The notes under the pieces are model-generated. The model saw nothing but the letters and a program-made list of their open reading frames with translations. It searched no databases and was not told the DNA's origin. Shown one piece after another: positions 27,686 through 38,170 of a stretch of 64,000 nucleotides of DNA; position 1 is the first letter of the stretch, and each line of letters begins with the position of its first letter. The translations under genes and the position numbers were made by a program. Origin of the DNA: Salmonella enterica subsp. enterica serovar Choleraesuis (GTDB lineage: Bacteria > Pseudomonadota > Gammaproteobacteria > Enterobacterales > Enterobacteriaceae). The stretch lies in the NCBI GenBank assembly GCA_022846635.1, contig AP025685.1:2852001-2916000 (forward strand), in the 5' to 3' direction.

Positions 27686-28811
27686 CTCCGCCTTCAGCGC
27701 CCGCCGTATTCGCGCATTATGCGTCAAAGAGACGCGTCAGATAATCCGCGACCCCAGCAGCTGGCTTATCGCAGTCGTCATCCCACTGTTGCTGCTGTTT
27801 ATCTTTGGGTACGGTATTAACCTCGACTCCAGCCGGCTGCGGGTCGGTGTATTGCTAGAACAGCACAGTGAAGAGGCGCTGGATTTCACCCATACGCTCA
27901 GCGCCTCGCCATTTATCGACGCCACCATAAGCGATAACCGCCAGCAGCTGATTGATATGATGCAGGCTGGAAGAATTCGTGGTCTGGTGACGCTTCCGGT
28001 TAATTTCGCCGAACATCTAAATCGCCCCGGTTTACCAGCACCTATCCAGGTTATTACCGATGGCAGCGAACCGAATACCGCAAACTTTGTTCAGGGTTAT
28101 CTGGAGGGAGCCTGGCAAATCTGGCAGGCCCAGCGCGCAGAAGATAAAGGGTTAACCAATGCGGCGAGCGTCGACGTGGTTGCCCGCTACTGGTTTAACC
28201 CGGCCGCTATCAGTCGCCACTTTATTATTCCCGGCGCTATCACCATTATCATGACCGTTATCGGTGCCATTCTGACCTCGCTGGTGGTGGCCCGTGAATG
28301 GGAGCGCGGCACCATGGAAGCGCTGCTCTCTACCGAAGTGACGCGCGGCGAACTATTGCTATGCAAGCTTCTGCCCTATTACGTACTCGGCATGATGGCG
28401 ATGGCGCTGTGCATGCTGGTATCAATATTTATTCTTGATGTGCCATATCGCGGATCGCTGCTGGTGCTGTTCCTGGTCTCAAGCCTATTTTTACTGAGCA
28501 CTCTTGGCATGGGTCTATTGATATCAACCCTGACCCGCAACCAGTTTAATGCCGCTCAGGTAGCCCTTAATGCCGCATTTTTACCGGCGATTATGCTGTC
28601 TGGATTTATCTTCCAGATAGACAGTATGCCTGCCGCGATACGGGCTGTGACCTACGCCATTCCGGCGCGATATTTTGTCAGCACTCTGCAAACCCTGTTC
28701 CTGGCAGGCAATATTGTCAGCGTTTTAGTCATCAACGCGCTGTTTTTAGTGGGTTCCGCCGTGCTGTTTATCGGCCTGACCGCGCTAAAGACCCGGCGGC
28801 GGCTGGATTAA
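27678..28811 (+). CDS. ybhS: YbhS, ABC-2 type permease
   Basis: 377-aa permease, the same length as in E. coli. One N-terminal membrane segment ([20 protein letters not shown]), a large periplasmic domain (about 50-175), then five more segments with the ABC-2 motif [18 protein letters not shown]. The start is ATG 27678 with GAGGAG upstream and an 8-bp overlap with ybhF. It forms a heterodimer with YbhR. Confidence 0.94.
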   Translation: MANSAFSARRIRALCVKETRQIIRDPSSWLIAVVIPLLLLFIFGYGINLDSSRLRVGVLLEQHSEEALDFTHTLSASPFIDATISDNRQQLIDMMQAGRIRGLVTLPVNFAEHLNRPGLPAPIQVITDGSEPNTANFVQGYLEGAWQIWQAQRAEDKGLTNAASVDVVARYWFNPAAISRHFIIPGAITIIMTVIGAILTSLVVAREWERGTMEALLSTEVTRGELLLCKLLPYYVLGMMAMALCMLVSIFILDVPYRGSLLVLFLVSSLFLLSTLGMGLLISTLTRNQFNAAQVALNAAFLPAIMLSGFIFQIDSMPAAIRAVTYAIPARYFVSTLQTLFLAGNIVSVLVINALFLVGSAVLFIGLTALKTRRRLD

Positions 28812-28820
28812 GGAAAAGTT

Positions 28821-29927
28821 ATGTGGCATCGGTTATGGACGCTGGTTCGTAAGGAGTTGCAGTCACTGCTGCGCGAGCGGCAGACTCGGGTCATTCTAAT
28901 AGTACCGGTGCTAGTGCAGGTGCTGTTGTTCCCGTTTGCCGCCACGCTAGAAGTCACCAACGCCACCATTGCTATCTTTGACGAAGACAATGGCCAGCAC
29001 GCATCGGAGCTGACTCAGCGAATTGCCCGTGCCAGTGCGTTTCCCAATATTATTCGCCTGTATAGCCCTCAGGAGATTCAGCCCACTATTGATGACCAGC
29101 GCGCGCTGTTAGTAGTGCGTTTTCCTAATGACTTTTCACGTAATGTGGATGCCGGGCGCCATGCCCAGATGCAGTTACTACTTGATGGCCGAAATTCAAA
29201 CAGTGCCCAGATAACCGCGCAATATATTCAGCAAATTGTGGCTCAATGGCAGCAGGAGCGCGTCAGCGCTCACCCTACGTTCGGGCAAAGCACACTGGTA
29301 TTTCGCAACTGGTATAACCCTAATCTGGACTATAAGTGGTTTGTGGTTCCTTCTCTGGTGGCGCTGATTACCACCATTGGCGTGCTCATTGTGACTTCGC
29401 TATCGGTGGCGCGCGAGCGCGAACAGGGCACACTCGATCAACTGCTGGTTTCGCCACTTTCTACCTGGCAAATTTTTGTCGGCAAAGCGGTTCCGGCAAT
29501 TATCGTGGCGACCTTTCAGGCAACAGTGGTATTGGCGGCCGGGATCTGGGGCTACGCGATTCCGTTTTCAGGGTCGGTAGCGCTGTTCTATTTCGCAATG
29601 ACGATTTACAGCCTGTCATTGGTGGGATTTGGCCTGCTTATATCAGCGCTGTGTTCCACTCAGCAGCAGGCGTTTATCGGGGTGTTTGTCTTTATGATGC
29701 CAGCGATACTGCTCTCTGGTTATGTGGCACCGGTAGAAAATATGCCTGTCTGGCTGCAGCATATTACCTGGGTTAACCCGGTGCGCCATTTCACGGAAAT
29801 TACCAAACAGATCTATTTGAAAGACGCGGACTTAGGGGTTATCTGGCAAAGCCTGTGGCCGCTGTTGGTTATCGCGGCCACAACTGGCTCAGTGGCGTAC
29901 ACGATGTTTCGTCGCAAAGTCGCCTGA
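28821..29927 (+). CDS. ybhR: YbhR, ABC-2 type permease
   Basis: 368-aa permease, the same length as E. coli YbhR and homologous to YbhS. It has a membrane segment near residue 25, a periplasmic domain, then five segments; the ABC-2 motif is [17 protein letters not shown]. It lies 9 bp after ybhS. The last 39 bp overlap the end of ybhQ on the other strand. Confidence 0.94.
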   Translation: MWHRLWTLVRKELQSLLRERQTRVILIVPVLVQVLLFPFAATLEVTNATIAIFDEDNGQHASELTQRIARASAFPNIIRLYSPQEIQPTIDDQRALLVVRFPNDFSRNVDAGRHAQMQLLLDGRNSNSAQITAQYIQQIVAQWQQERVSAHPTFGQSTLVFRNWYNPNLDYKWFVVPSLVALITTIGVLIVTSLSVAREREQGTLDQLLVSPLSTWQIFVGKAVPAIIVATFQATVVLAAGIWGYAIPFSGSVALFYFAMTIYSLSLVGFGLLISALCSTQQQAFIGVFVFMMPAILLSGYVAPVENMPVWLQHITWVNPVRHFTEITKQIYLKDADLGVIWQSLWPLLVIAATTGSVAYTMFRRKVA

Positions 29928-30302
29928 TGTACGGCGATCTTTCGCCAAAAGTGATACCAGCGCCGGCCCGGCCAACAACACCAGCCCAATAGCCGCCAGC
30001 GCCAGGTTATTGTGAATAACCCGAGCAATGAGCCACAACGCTATCAGCGCGGTTCCGAAGTACCATGTGGTCGTCAGCTCTTCAAGAAAATCACGGCATT
30101 CGCGACGCCAGCCTGAACAGGCGCGTTGCAGTACAAACATCGTCAGTAGAGTGACGCTGTATAAAACGCATAGACCAATTCCAACCCGCACCATGGTTCC
30201 GGTCAGCCAGCCGGCCACTAACAGTGCGACAACCAGTAAATGCAGCATAATCTGCCAGCAACTAAGTCCTGTTGCGACACGAATACGTTGTTGCCACCTC
30301 AT
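29889..30302 (-). CDS. ybhQ: YbhQ, small inner membrane protein
   Basis: 137-aa protein with four hydrophobic segments and an N-terminus ([20 protein letters not shown]) nearly identical to E. coli YbhQ. It contains [11 protein letters not shown] and ends in a basic tail (KHRVRH). No function is established. Its 3' end overlaps the ybhR 3' end by 39 bp, antisense. Confidence 0.9.
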   Translation of the reverse strand: MRWQQRIRVATGLSCWQIMLHLLVVALLVAGWLTGTMVRVGIGLCVLYSVTLLTMFVLQRACSGWRRECRDFLEELTTTWYFGTALIALWLIARVIHNNLALAAIGLVLLAGPALVSLLAKDRRTSGDFATKHRVRH

Positions 30303-30433
30303 GGCTCCTATCCTCCTGGTTTTTTTTACTGTCTTTAGAGTACTGCACTTTAAGGATAATTCCGTTACCTGCCACCTTTTTGTGACCTCAACTACACTTT
30401 ATTTTTATCCAGGGTAGGTTTCTCGGGAGGATC

Positions 30434-31186
30434 ATGACGACTAAAAAAAGTAATTTATCTTTAAAAATCATGACACTAAATATTCACAAAGGGTTCAGCG
30501 CATTTAATCGCCGTTTTATTCTTCCCGCACTGCGTGATGCGGTAACTCGGGTGAGCGCTGACATTATCTGTCTGCAAGAAGTCCAGGGGGCGCACTCCCT
30601 GCATGCGACACGAGTGAGCAACTGGCCTCAGACCAGCCATTATCAGTTTCTGGCGGATACCGGCTGGAGTGAATATGCCTATGGTCGCAATGCCATCTAT
30701 CCCGAAGGGCATCACGGCAACGCCGTTTTATCGCGCCTGCCGATTACTGCCTGGCAAAATCACGATATTTCGATAACCGGACATGAGAATCGGGGATTGC
30801 TGCACTGCGAGCTGCATCCGCCCGGTTTTGGGGTATTGCACATTATCTGCGTTCATCTGGGATTACATGAGACACACCGCAAAGCGCAGCTATTGCAGCT
30901 GAGCGAGATTATCAACGCCCTGCCCGCCGACCAGCACGTAGTGGTTGCAGGTGATTTCAACGACTGGCGTCAGCGCGCCACTTCGATTCTGAGTCATCAC
31001 GCCGGACTGAAAGATGCCTGGGCCACCCGCAAGCGCCCGCCGCGTACCTTCCCGGTGAGTTTTCCGCTGCTTCGGCTTGATCGCATTTATGTTAAAAATC
31101 TTAATGCCACGCCGGTGGCGCTACGCCGTCGCGATTGGAGTCGCCTGTCCGATCACGCGCCGCTGGCGGTGGAGGTGAGCCTGTGA
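30434..31186 (+). CDS. ybhP: YbhP, endonuclease/exonuclease/phosphatase-fold protein
   Basis: 250-aa EEP-superfamily hydrolase. Metal and catalytic residues are seen in [15 protein letters not shown] (Glu ligand), [28 protein letters not shown] and the C-terminal [10 protein letters not shown]. The target bond is unknown. GTGA overlap with clsB means translational coupling; a link to lipid metabolism is plausible from the ybhP-clsB-ybhN operon. Confidence 0.9.
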   Translation: MTTKKSNLSLKIMTLNIHKGFSAFNRRFILPALRDAVTRVSADIICLQEVQGAHSLHATRVSNWPQTSHYQFLADTGWSEYAYGRNAIYPEGHHGNAVLSRLPITAWQNHDISITGHENRGLLHCELHPPGFGVLHIICVHLGLHETHRKAQLLQLSEIINALPADQHVVVAGDFNDWRQRATSILSHHAGLKDAWATRKRPPRTFPVSFPLLRLDRIYVKNLNATPVALRRRDWSRLSDHAPLAVEVSL

Positions 31187-32421
31187 ATAGTCGCTGGAAA
31201 GAAGGTAATCACATAGAGCTTTTGGAGAATGGCGACCAATATTTCCCCGCCGTGCTGGATGCTATCGACGAAGCCCGCAGTAAAATTATTCTGGAAACCT
31301 TTATCTGGTTTGCCGATAGCGTCGGCTGGGAGCTTCACCGGGCGTTGTTGAACGCGGCCCAGCGCGGCATTCACGTGGAAGTGTTGATTGATGGCTACGG
31401 TTCGCCAGACTTAAGCGACGAATTTGTCGGCACCCTGACCGATGCGGGAGTCCAGTTCCGCTATTACGATCCCCGGCGACCGCTGTTGGGCATGCGTACT
31501 AATGTGTTCCGTCGCATGCATCGCAAAATTGTGGTGGTAGACGGCGAACTGGCGTTTATTGGCGGGATCAATTTTTCCGCTGATCACATGCGTAATGCCC
31601 AGCCAGAGTCTAAGCAAGATTATGCGCTGCGGGTTACCGGACCCGTGGTGGAGGATATTCATCACTATGTACTGAGCGCTCTCGCCCAGCAGCCTCATAA
31701 ACGCCGCTGGTGGCACCGCCAGCACCATCAAAACCAGGACAATATTCCTCAGGGTGAGGCCCAGGCTCTGTTTGTCTGGCGCGATAATCAGCACCATCGT
31801 ACCGATATTGAACGCCACTACATTAAGATGCTGGCCTCCGCTAAGCGTGAAGTGATTATTGCTAATGCCTATTTTTTCCCAGGATATCGGCTGCTGTCGG
31901 CAATGCGCCGGGCATCCCGGCGGGGAGTCCGGGTAAAGCTGCTGGTTCAAGGGCAACCGGATATGGCGATTGTTAAAGTGGGAGCCCGCCTGCTATACCG
32001 CTTCCTGCGCGAGTCAGATATTACAATTTATGAGTATTTACGCTGCCCGTTTCACGGCAAAGTCGCACTCATGGACGAATACTGGGCGACCGTGGGATCG
32101 AGCAACCTCGATCCCTTCAGCCTGGCGCTAAATCTGGAAGCCAACCTGATAATCTACGATCGCGCCTTTAACCAGACACTGCGCGATAATCTCAATGGCA
32201 TTATCAAGCGTGACTGCCGAAAGGTAGACGATGCCATGCTGCCTGCCCGGAGCTGGTGGAATATGGCTAAAAGCGTGGTGGTGTTTCATTTCCTACGCTA
32301 CTTCCCCGCCCTCATTTCCCGCCTCCCGGCTCACAAACCGCGGCTTGAGCAGGTTGCCCCTACCATGGCCAGCGCCATTAAACCGCAGGATGGTACTTCT
32401 GACCAGGAGGTGAAACCCTGA
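31183..32421 (+). CDS. clsB: Cardiolipin synthase B (YbhO)
   Basis: 412-aa phospholipase D-superfamily enzyme that makes cardiolipin (and in E. coli also phosphatidylglycerol) at the membrane. Two HKD motifs are intact: [17 protein letters not shown] in the N-terminal half and [18 protein letters not shown] in the C-terminal half. The start is the GTG at 31183 inside the ybhP stop (MNSRWKEGN), giving the E. coli length; an upstream ATG at 31135 inside ybhP is rejected. One-base overlap with ybhN. Confidence 0.94.
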   Translation: MNSRWKEGNHIELLENGDQYFPAVLDAIDEARSKIILETFIWFADSVGWELHRALLNAAQRGIHVEVLIDGYGSPDLSDEFVGTLTDAGVQFRYYDPRRPLLGMRTNVFRRMHRKIVVVDGELAFIGGINFSADHMRNAQPESKQDYALRVTGPVVEDIHHYVLSALAQQPHKRRWWHRQHHQNQDNIPQGEAQALFVWRDNQHHRTDIERHYIKMLASAKREVIIANAYFFPGYRLLSAMRRASRRGVRVKLLVQGQPDMAIVKVGARLLYRFLRESDITIYEYLRCPFHGKVALMDEYWATVGSSNLDPFSLALNLEANLIIYDRAFNQTLRDNLNGIIKRDCRKVDDAMLPARSWWNMAKSVVVFHFLRYFPALISRLPAHKPRLEQVAPTMASAIKPQDGTSDQEVKP

Positions 32422-33383
32422 TGGCTATGAGTAAAACCACCCGCCGAAGAGTTAAAAAAACCGCCACTTTGCTGTTCTTCACGGCGGTTATCGTTCTGCT
32501 GGTGCTTTACGCCAGTAAGCTGGACTGGGAGGAAATTGGCACTTTGCTGCGCGATTATGACCGACGGGCGCTGCTGGGGGCCGGGGCGCTGGTCGCTGTT
32601 AGCTATCTGCTTTACGGTTGCTACGATCTCATGGCACGCCGCTGGTGCCATCATAAGCTTGCGGCACCGCAGGTAATGCTGGTGTCGTTTATCTGCTATG
32701 CCTTTAATCTCACACTCAGTACCTGGATTGGCGGCATCGCCATGCGCTATCGGCTTTATTCTCGTCTGGGCCTGAACAACCAAACTATCACCCGAATATT
32801 TTCTCTGAGCATCGCCACCAACTGGATAGGCTATCTCTTTCTAGGCGGTATTTTATTTGCCAGCGGCCAGGTCGTTCCGCCCAGTCACTGGTATGTCAGC
32901 GGTTCGTGGCTACAAGCCTCCGGCATAATATTGCTGGCGCTGGTAGCAGCGTATCTATGGGGCTGCGCATTTGCCCGCCGTCGGCATGTCTCTTTACGCG
33001 GGCACCGTTTCGAGCTGCCGGACTGGAAATTTGCCATGCTGCAAATTGCGGTTTCTTCGCTCAACTGGATGACAATGGGGACCATCATCTGGCTGCTGCT
33101 AGATTATCGGGTGGATTATTTCTTTGTTCTGGGGGTTCTGCTGGTCAGCAGTATCGCCGGCGTTATTATCCATATTCCGGCGGGTATTGGGGTGCTGGAG
33201 GCGGTATTCCTGGCGCTGCTGGCCAGTCAACCTGTTAGCCGGGGGATGATTATTGCCGCCCTGCTGGCCTATCGCGTGCTCTATTTTATTCTGCCGCTAT
33301 TGCTGGCGTTGCTGGGTTATCTGTGGCTGGAAGGAAGAGCGAAAAGTTTGCGTAGCCGCAACCAGCAAAAGCTCAGCGGCTAA
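32421..33383 (+). CDS. ybhN: YbhN, UPF0104/LPG synthase-like membrane protein
   Basis: 320-aa inner membrane protein of the lysylphosphatidylglycerol synthase transmembrane family, with about eight segments and the family stretch SSIAGVIIHIPAGIGVLEAVFLALL. The catalytic lysyltransferase domain of MprF is absent. The start may be 32421 (TGATG overlap with clsB) or the ATG two codons later. In E. coli YbhN supports ClsB activity; the same arrangement is kept here. Confidence 0.92.
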   Translation: MAMSKTTRRRVKKTATLLFFTAVIVLLVLYASKLDWEEIGTLLRDYDRRALLGAGALVAVSYLLYGCYDLMARRWCHHKLAAPQVMLVSFICYAFNLTLSTWIGGIAMRYRLYSRLGLNNQTITRIFSLSIATNWIGYLFLGGILFASGQVVPPSHWYVSGSWLQASGIILLALVAAYLWGCAFARRRHVSLRGHRFELPDWKFAMLQIAVSSLNWMTMGTIIWLLLDYRVDYFFVLGVLLVSSIAGVIIHIPAGIGVLEAVFLALLASQPVSRGMIIAALLAYRVLYFILPLLLALLGYLWLEGRAKSLRSRNQQKLSG

Positions 33384-33421
33384 TAGCTGCGGGACGCCGG
33401 ACGGCGTCCCGCGTAATGCCA

Positions 33422-34129
33422 TTAACGCCGGTTACCAAAAATACGCAGCAGCATCAGGAACAGGTTAATGAAGTCCAGATAGAGCGTCAGCGCCCCGAGA
33501 ATCGAATAGCGGCGCATATTCTCAGGATCGTTCACGTCTATCTGCTCACCAATGGCTTTTAGCTTCTGGGTGTCATAAGCGGTCAGGCCGACAAATACCA
33601 ACACCCCGATATAGGTGATAGCCCACATCAGCGGCGTGCTTTTCAGCCAGATATTTACCAGCGACGCGATAATGATACCGATAAGCGCCATAAACAACAG
33701 GCTGCCCATTCGGCTCAGATCGCGCTTGGTGGTGTACCCGTAGATACTCATCGCCCCGAAGGTCGCGCCGGTAACCAGGAAAGTGCTGGCAATCGATGAG
33801 TAGGTATAAACCAGAAAAATACTGGCAAAAGTCAGGCCGGTCAGCGCTGAATAGAGCATAAATAGCGTTGTCGCCACCGCGCCACTGAGCTTATGCACCA
33901 GGCCAGACAGCACAAAGACCAGCGCTAGCTGCGCAATAATCAGGCCAAAGAAAGTTATCTGGCTGGAAAACACAGCCATCATGATTTCCGGCGTACGGGC
34001 CGCAAACCAGGCGACAAACGCCGTCAGCAGCAACCCGCAGGTCATCCAGCCGTAGACCTGCGCCATATAGGTTTGCAGACGGGCACCAGACTGAACAATG
34101 GACGCACCGGGACGAGAAAATCGGTCCAT
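33422..34129 (-). CDS. ybhL: YbhL, TMBIM/Bax inhibitor-1 family membrane protein
   Basis: 235-aa protein with seven hydrophobic segments and the BI-1 signature (LFMALIGIIIASLVNIWL, VGLTAYDTQKLK, YLDFINLFLMLLRIFG). The family leaks Ca2+ or protons in some members; the E. coli role is not defined. The start is ATG 34129 (MDRFSRPG) with AGAGG upstream; it matches the E. coli length within one residue. It converges on ybhN with a 38-bp gap. Confidence 0.93.
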   Translation of the reverse strand: MDRFSRPGASIVQSGARLQTYMAQVYGWMTCGLLLTAFVAWFAARTPEIMMAVFSSQITFFGLIIAQLALVFVLSGLVHKLSGAVATTLFMLYSALTGLTFASIFLVYTYSSIASTFLVTGATFGAMSIYGYTTKRDLSRMGSLLFMALIGIIIASLVNIWLKSTPLMWAITYIGVLVFVGLTAYDTQKLKAIGEQIDVNDPENMRRYSILGALTLYLDFINLFLMLLRIFGNRR

Positions 34130-34205
34130 GATACTACCTCTTAGCAATGAAGACGGGGCGCAATTGCCCCCACTCCATAAGGTTATCACATCCCGACAGA
34201 CATGC

Positions 34206-34658
34206 TTACCAGCGCTTTGCCGCCTGCTTATCGCTATCGCGGGCTTCTACCCAGCGATCGCCTTCGGTGGTGGCTTCGCGCTTCCAGAATGGGGCGCGGG
34301 TTTTCAGATAATCCATGATGAACTCAGCGGCTTCAAACGCCGTGCTGCGGTGAGCGCTGGTCACGCCGACAAACACAATCTCATCTCCCGGCCATAGCTC
34401 GCCGATGCGATGAATTACGCTCACCCGCTGCAAAGCCCAGCGGGTGCGGGCTTCGGCAACTATCTCTTCCAGCGCTTTTTCCGTCATGCCGGGATAGTGC
34501 TCAAGCGTCAGGGCGCTAACGCTATCGCCGAGATTATGGTTACGGACTTTGCCGGTAAAAGTGACCACCGCGCCGTCATCATCACAGGCCGCCAGCCAGT
34601 TATATTCATCCCCAACCGAAAATGGCGCGCTGCCCACGCGAATTTGCGTCTGTTGCAT
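34206..34658 (-). CDS. moaE: Molybdopterin synthase catalytic subunit MoaE
   Basis: 150-aa large subunit of molybdopterin synthase; with MoaD it inserts two sulfurs into cPMP. It contains GAVVTFTGKVRNHN, LEHYPGMTEKAL, HRIGELWPGDEIVFV and the catalytic lysines in FIMDYLKTRAPFWKRE. Last gene of moaABCDE, one base after moaD. Confidence 0.96.
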   Translation of the reverse strand: MQQTQIRVGSAPFSVGDEYNWLAACDDDGAVVTFTGKVRNHNLGDSVSALTLEHYPGMTEKALEEIVAEARTRWALQRVSVIHRIGELWPGDEIVFVGVTSAHRSTAFEAAEFIMDYLKTRAPFWKREATTEGDRWVEARDSDKQAAKRW

Positions 34659-34659
34659 A

Positions 34660-34905
34660 TTAGCCTCCGGTTACCGGCGGGAAAAAGGCCACTTCATCTC
34701 CCTCATTCAGCGGGGTATCAAAGGCGACCAGCGTCTGGTTAACCGCCGCCAGCAGCTTACCGTCCTCCAGCGCCAGCGCCCAGCGGTCGCCCCTGGCGGC
34801 CAGATGCGCACGTAGCTCTTCAACGCTTGCAAACTCGGCATCCAGCTCCAGCCCGGAAGTGCCGAGCAGCTCGCGAACCTGTGCAAAAAACAGTACTTTA
34901 ATCAT
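34660..34905 (-). CDS. moaD: Molybdopterin synthase sulfur carrier subunit MoaD
   Basis: 81-aa ubiquitin-fold sulfur carrier ending in the obligatory Gly-Gly (FPPVTGG), which is thiocarboxylated by MoeB before donating sulfur. The start overlaps the moaC stop by 8 bp. Confidence 0.96.
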   Translation of the reverse strand: MIKVLFFAQVRELLGTSGLELDAEFASVEELRAHLAARGDRWALALEDGKLLAAVNQTLVAFDTPLNEGDEVAFFPPVTGG

Positions 34906-35383
34906 TATCTTCTACCCTGAAATCGCCCGATTTACCGCCGCTTTTTGCCAGCAGACGCACCGGACCAATGACCATATCCTTTTGCACCGCTTTACACATA
35001 TCGTAGATAGTTAAAGCCGCAACCGAGGCAGCGGTTAGCGCTTCCATCTCAACCCCGGTTTTACCCGACAGGCGGCACATTGCCTCAACCCGTACGCGCT
35101 GAAACTCAGGCTGAGCCTCAAGCTGAACTTCAACTTTGGTTAGCAACAGCGGATGGCATAGCGGAATCAGCTCCCAGGTGCGCTTGGCCGCCTGGATCCC
35201 GGCAATTCGCGCCGTGGCGAATACATCACCTTTGTGATGGCGACCGGTAACAATAAGCTCCAGCGTTTCCGGGCGCATGGTGACAAAGGCCTCAGCACGC
35301 GCCTCACGCAATGTTTCAGCTTTGGCGGAAACATCCACCATATGGGCTTCGCCCTGGGCATTTAGATGGGTTAGTTGCGACAT
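34898..35383 (-). CDS. moaC: Cyclic pyranopterin monophosphate synthase MoaC
   Basis: 161-aa enzyme turning the MoaA product into cyclic pyranopterin monophosphate. Family motifs are intact: [58 protein letters not shown] and the Lys of KDM. It lies 5 bp after moaB. Confidence 0.97.
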   Translation of the reverse strand: MSQLTHLNAQGEAHMVDVSAKAETLREARAEAFVTMRPETLELIVTGRHHKGDVFATARIAGIQAAKRTWELIPLCHPLLLTKVEVQLEAQPEFQRVRVEAMCRLSGKTGVEMEALTAASVAALTIYDMCKAVQKDMVIGPVRLLAKSGGKSGDFRVEDND

Positions 35384-35388
35384 AGGGA

Positions 35389-35901
35389 TTATTTCTTCAG
35401 GTGCGGATGGAAGTTACATGGGCGCTGGCGCGCATCGAGCTGGCTTTCAATAATATTTTGCCATGCAGTACGGCAGGCTTTGGTGGAGCCTGGCATCGCA
35501 AAAATCAGCGTGCGGTTGGCGATACCCGCCAGCGCGCGGGATTGCAGCGTCGCTGTGCCAATCTCTTCAAAGGAAAGCATCCGGAACACTTCACCAAAAC
35601 CTTCAATGGCGCGGTCAAATAACGGCGTGATGGCTTCCGGCACACAGTCACCTGAAGTAAATCCTGTGCCGCCATTAATTAAAATCACCTGTACGTCATC
35701 ACTGGCAATCCACGCGGAAATTTGGGCGCGGATAGCATAGAGATTTTCTTTAACGATGGCTTTTTCAACCACCTGATGCCCGGCTTCTGTTGCGGCATCG
35801 CGCAGATAGTGCCCGGAGGTGTCATCTTCTTCAGTACGACGCCCAGACACGGTTAACACGGCCACGCGAGTGGCAATAAAAGTTTCGCTTACCTGACTCA
35901 T
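35389..35901 (-). CDS. moaB: Molybdenum cofactor protein MoaB
   Basis: 170-aa MogA/MoaB-fold protein, with the molybdopterin-binding motifs [17 protein letters not shown] and [12 protein letters not shown]. coli MoaB is not essential for cofactor synthesis and its activity is debated. The ATG at 35901 has AGGAG eight bases upstream; the GTG before it is rejected. Confidence 0.95.
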   Translation of the reverse strand: MSQVSETFIATRVAVLTVSGRRTEEDDTSGHYLRDAATEAGHQVVEKAIVKENLYAIRAQISAWIASDDVQVILINGGTGFTSGDCVPEAITPLFDRAIEGFGEVFRMLSFEEIGTATLQSRALAGIANRTLIFAMPGSTKACRTAWQNIIESQLDARQRPCNFHPHLKK

Positions 35902-35925
35902 CACTTTGCTCCTTAAAAACTGCAG

Positions 35926-36915
35926 TCAGCCGCCAATATAGGAAAGGTTTTGGGTAATTCCAGTATTGCCGTCATGCAGAAAATGGGTCTGTTTCTTAGC
36001 CGCCAGCGCACTGGCAATACGCCCTTCCAGCTCTGCCTGCTGCCCGTCATCTGCCAGCAGATCGCGAAGCGGAATACCGCCCTCACCGAACAGGCACAGA
36101 TGCAGATTGCCAATAGAAGAGACGCGCAGACGGTTACAGGTAACGCAGAAATCCTTCTCATAAGGCATGATAAGACCTATCTGCCCCTGATAATCCGGAT
36201 GGCAGAACACCTGCGCCGGACCGTCGCTCCGGCTACGCAACTGGTGGATCCAGCCGCGGGCCAGCAGAGCATCGCGAATAAAAGCGCCGGAAATATGGTG
36301 GCGATGAAACAGTTCACTGCCCTCACCGGTTTCCATCAGCTCGATAAAACGCAGCTGAATGGGGCGAGTGCGGATCCAGTTAAGAAAGGTGTCGAGCTGG
36401 GAGTGATTGACGTCGCGCATCAGCACGGTGTTGACTTTTACCTGCTCAAACCCGGCGTTAAAGGCGGCATCTATGCCGTCCATCACCTGACGGAATTTAT
36501 CCTGGCCGGTAATGGCGTGAAACTGGCGGGCATCCAGGCTATCTACGCTAACGTTGATCGCCGTTAGCCCCGCCTCGCGCCAGCTTGCAACGTCACGAGC
36601 CATGCGATAGCCATTGGTCGTCACCGCAAGTTTACGGATAGCCGGGTTTTCTCGCACGGCGGCAATGATGTCGCAAAAATCGCGCCTTAAGGTAGGTTCG
36701 CCGCCGGTCAGACGGACTTTTTCGGTACCCAGCGCGGCAAAGGCGCGGGTAATCCGCTTAATCTCACTGACATTGAGAAAGCCGTTATTCGTCACCGCAC
36801 CCGGGCGGTAGCCGTCTGGCAGACAGTAAGTGCAACGAAAGTTGCAAACATCGGTAATCGACAAACGCAGGTAATAGAACTTACGTGCGTAAGCATCAGT
36901 GAGTTGTTCGACCAT
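35926..36915 (-). CDS. moaA: GTP 3',8-cyclase MoaA
   Basis: 329-aa radical SAM enzyme starting molybdopterin synthesis from GTP, the same length as E. coli. The N-terminal SAM cluster is C24-x3-C28-x2-C31 (CNFRCTYC); the second cluster is C-x2-C plus a distal Cys ([22 protein letters not shown]). The GG C-terminus (SYIGG) needed for activity is present. The start is ATG 36915, preceded by GGAAAGGTGT, part of the Moco leader; upstream in-frame ATGs lie in that leader. Confidence 0.96.
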   Translation of the reverse strand: MVEQLTDAYARKFYYLRLSITDVCNFRCTYCLPDGYRPGAVTNNGFLNVSEIKRITRAFAALGTEKVRLTGGEPTLRRDFCDIIAAVRENPAIRKLAVTTNGYRMARDVASWREAGLTAINVSVDSLDARQFHAITGQDKFRQVMDGIDAAFNAGFEQVKVNTVLMRDVNHSQLDTFLNWIRTRPIQLRFIELMETGEGSELFHRHHISGAFIRDALLARGWIHQLRSRSDGPAQVFCHPDYQGQIGLIMPYEKDFCVTCNRLRVSSIGNLHLCLFGEGGIPLRDLLADDGQQAELEGRIASALAAKKQTHFLHDGNTGITQNLSYIGG

Positions 36916-36919
36916 GTAC

Positions 36920-37021
36920 ACCTTTCCAAATACGGGAGATGCAGTCATTTCTTCCTGCACCCGGTGGCGGGTTGCCACGGCGTAAGCGCCATATCCGAAG
37001 ACACAGGCCCAGACGCTTGAG
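36920..37021 (-). ncRNA. Moco-type leader RNA (riboswitch) of moaA
   Basis: The minus-strand leader directly before moaA keeps blocks seen in the E. coli Moco RNA: GCAGGAAGAAATGACTGC-like stem-loop (same GGAAGAAATGAC loop), then CTCCCGTAT, then TGGAAAGGTG next to the start. The 5' part has paired GC-rich arms (GGGCCTG, TATGGCGC, GCCACCGGGT). The exact 5' limit is approximate. In E. coli it lowers moaA expression when molybdenum cofactor is plentiful. Confidence 0.8.
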
Positions 37022-37055
37022 TGTTTATTTCAGCTTTTGCTGACTGGTTCTAGCC

Positions 37056-37119
37056 ATAGTAGCGACAAACCAACGACTTCGCCACGCAGAACTTTCGCTA
37101 TATAAACTGATATATATCG
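37056..37119 (-). promoter_or_regulatory. ModE site and proximal promoter of moaA
   Basis: A 24-bp near-palindrome at 37096-37119 (CGCTATAT-N8-ATATATCG) fits the ModE operator layout and matches in form the site found before modA in this window. A -10-like TACTAT (minus strand, 37061-37056) lies downstream with no good -35, which fits an activator-dependent promoter. ModE-molybdate activates moa in E. coli. Confidence 0.65.
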
Positions 37120-37142
37120 TTGATATCGTGCATTTTCGCTAC

Positions 37143-37183
37143 ATAATAGGTGAAATGGCTTTTTATACCTTGATATGCATCAT
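37143..37183 (-). promoter_or_regulatory. FNR box and distal promoter of moaA
   Basis: TTGAT-ATGC-ATCAT (37170-37183) matches the FNR consensus at nine of ten positions. A -10 TATTAT on the minus strand (37148-37143) would start RNA near 37136, putting the FNR box at about -41, the class II position. This fits known anaerobic induction of moa. Confidence 0.68.
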
Positions 37184-37257
37184 TTTCGGTTTTTGACGCA
37201 TCGTATTTTTGTTTGCTTTCCGGCAGGATATAGCCAACCACTATTGAAGGATTTGTT

Positions 37258-38163
37258 ATGCGCAACCGCACCCTTGCCGATTTTGACCGCGTGGTCGCCC
37301 TTGGCGGCGGCCATGGTCTGGGTCGGGTGATGTCCGCTCTGTCGAGCCTGGGGCCAAGGCTGACTGGCATTGTCACCACCAGCGATAATGGCGGATCGAC
37401 CGGACGAATTCGCCGCTCTGAAGGCGGCATCGGTTGGGGGGATCTCCGCAACTGTCTAAATCAGCTTATTACCCAGCCCAGCGTAGCTTCAGCCATGTTT
37501 GAGTATCGTTTTAGCGGCAATGGCGAACTGTCGGGCCATAACCTTGGTAATCTGATGTTAAAAGCGTTGGATCATCTGAGCGTGCGGCCTCTGGAGGCCA
37601 TCAATCTCATTCGCAACGTGCTTAAAGTTGATGCGCAACTTATTCCAATGTCGGAGCAGGCGGTAGACCTGGTGGCTATCGATGCCGAGGGCAATGCCAC
37701 CTGGGGCGAAGTCAGTATCGACAGGCTGGCGGAGCCGCCGCAGGATTTGCATCTGTTCCCAAATGTTAGCGCAACGCGAGAAGCGCTGATTGCCATCCAG
37801 GAAGCTGATTTAATTATTATCGGCCCTGGCAGCTTTTATACCAGCATAATGCCGGTATTGCTGGTCGCAGAAATTGATGAAGCCATGCGCCGCAGCCCGG
37901 CCTCGGTGATATTTGTCGGTAACCTGATGGCCGAACAGAGCCCTGCCGCGCGGCTGAGTATAGGTGAGCGGTTGAACATTATTGAGCAACACGTAGGTAA
38001 ACCGGTTATCGATGCGGTGGTGGTTGGCCCGCACGAAGATATCCGCGATTGCGGCGAGCGGCTGATTATCCAGCAGCCGCTCGCCGATGAAGAGATCCCT
38101 TACCGCCACGATCGCCAGAAGCTTAATGATGCGCTAGCGCTGGCTATCGCCCGGTTAGGGTAA
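37258..38163 (+). CDS. ybhK: YbhK, YvcK/CofD-like protein
   Basis: 301-aa protein of the CofD/YvcK (GluconeogF-like) family. It shows the nucleotide-sugar binding start [31 protein letters not shown] and GHNLGNLML, and [17 protein letters not shown] later. YvcK homologues affect cell shape and carbon use; no enzyme activity is settled. It is divergent from moaA and converges on uvrB with a 7-bp gap. Confidence 0.93.
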   Translation: MRNRTLADFDRVVALGGGHGLGRVMSALSSLGPRLTGIVTTSDNGGSTGRIRRSEGGIGWGDLRNCLNQLITQPSVASAMFEYRFSGNGELSGHNLGNLMLKALDHLSVRPLEAINLIRNVLKVDAQLIPMSEQAVDLVAIDAEGNATWGEVSIDRLAEPPQDLHLFPNVSATREALIAIQEADLIIIGPGSFYTSIMPVLLVAEIDEAMRRSPASVIFVGNLMAEQSPAARLSIGERLNIIEQHVGKPVIDAVVVGPHEDIRDCGERLIIQQPLADEEIPYRHDRQKLNDALALAIARLG

Positions 38164-38170
38164 CGCCAAT

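Noticed and set aside
34155-34170. Hairpin between ybhL and moaE as a moa terminator
   Set aside because: Only a 5-bp stem with no T run on the moa strand; too weak to call.
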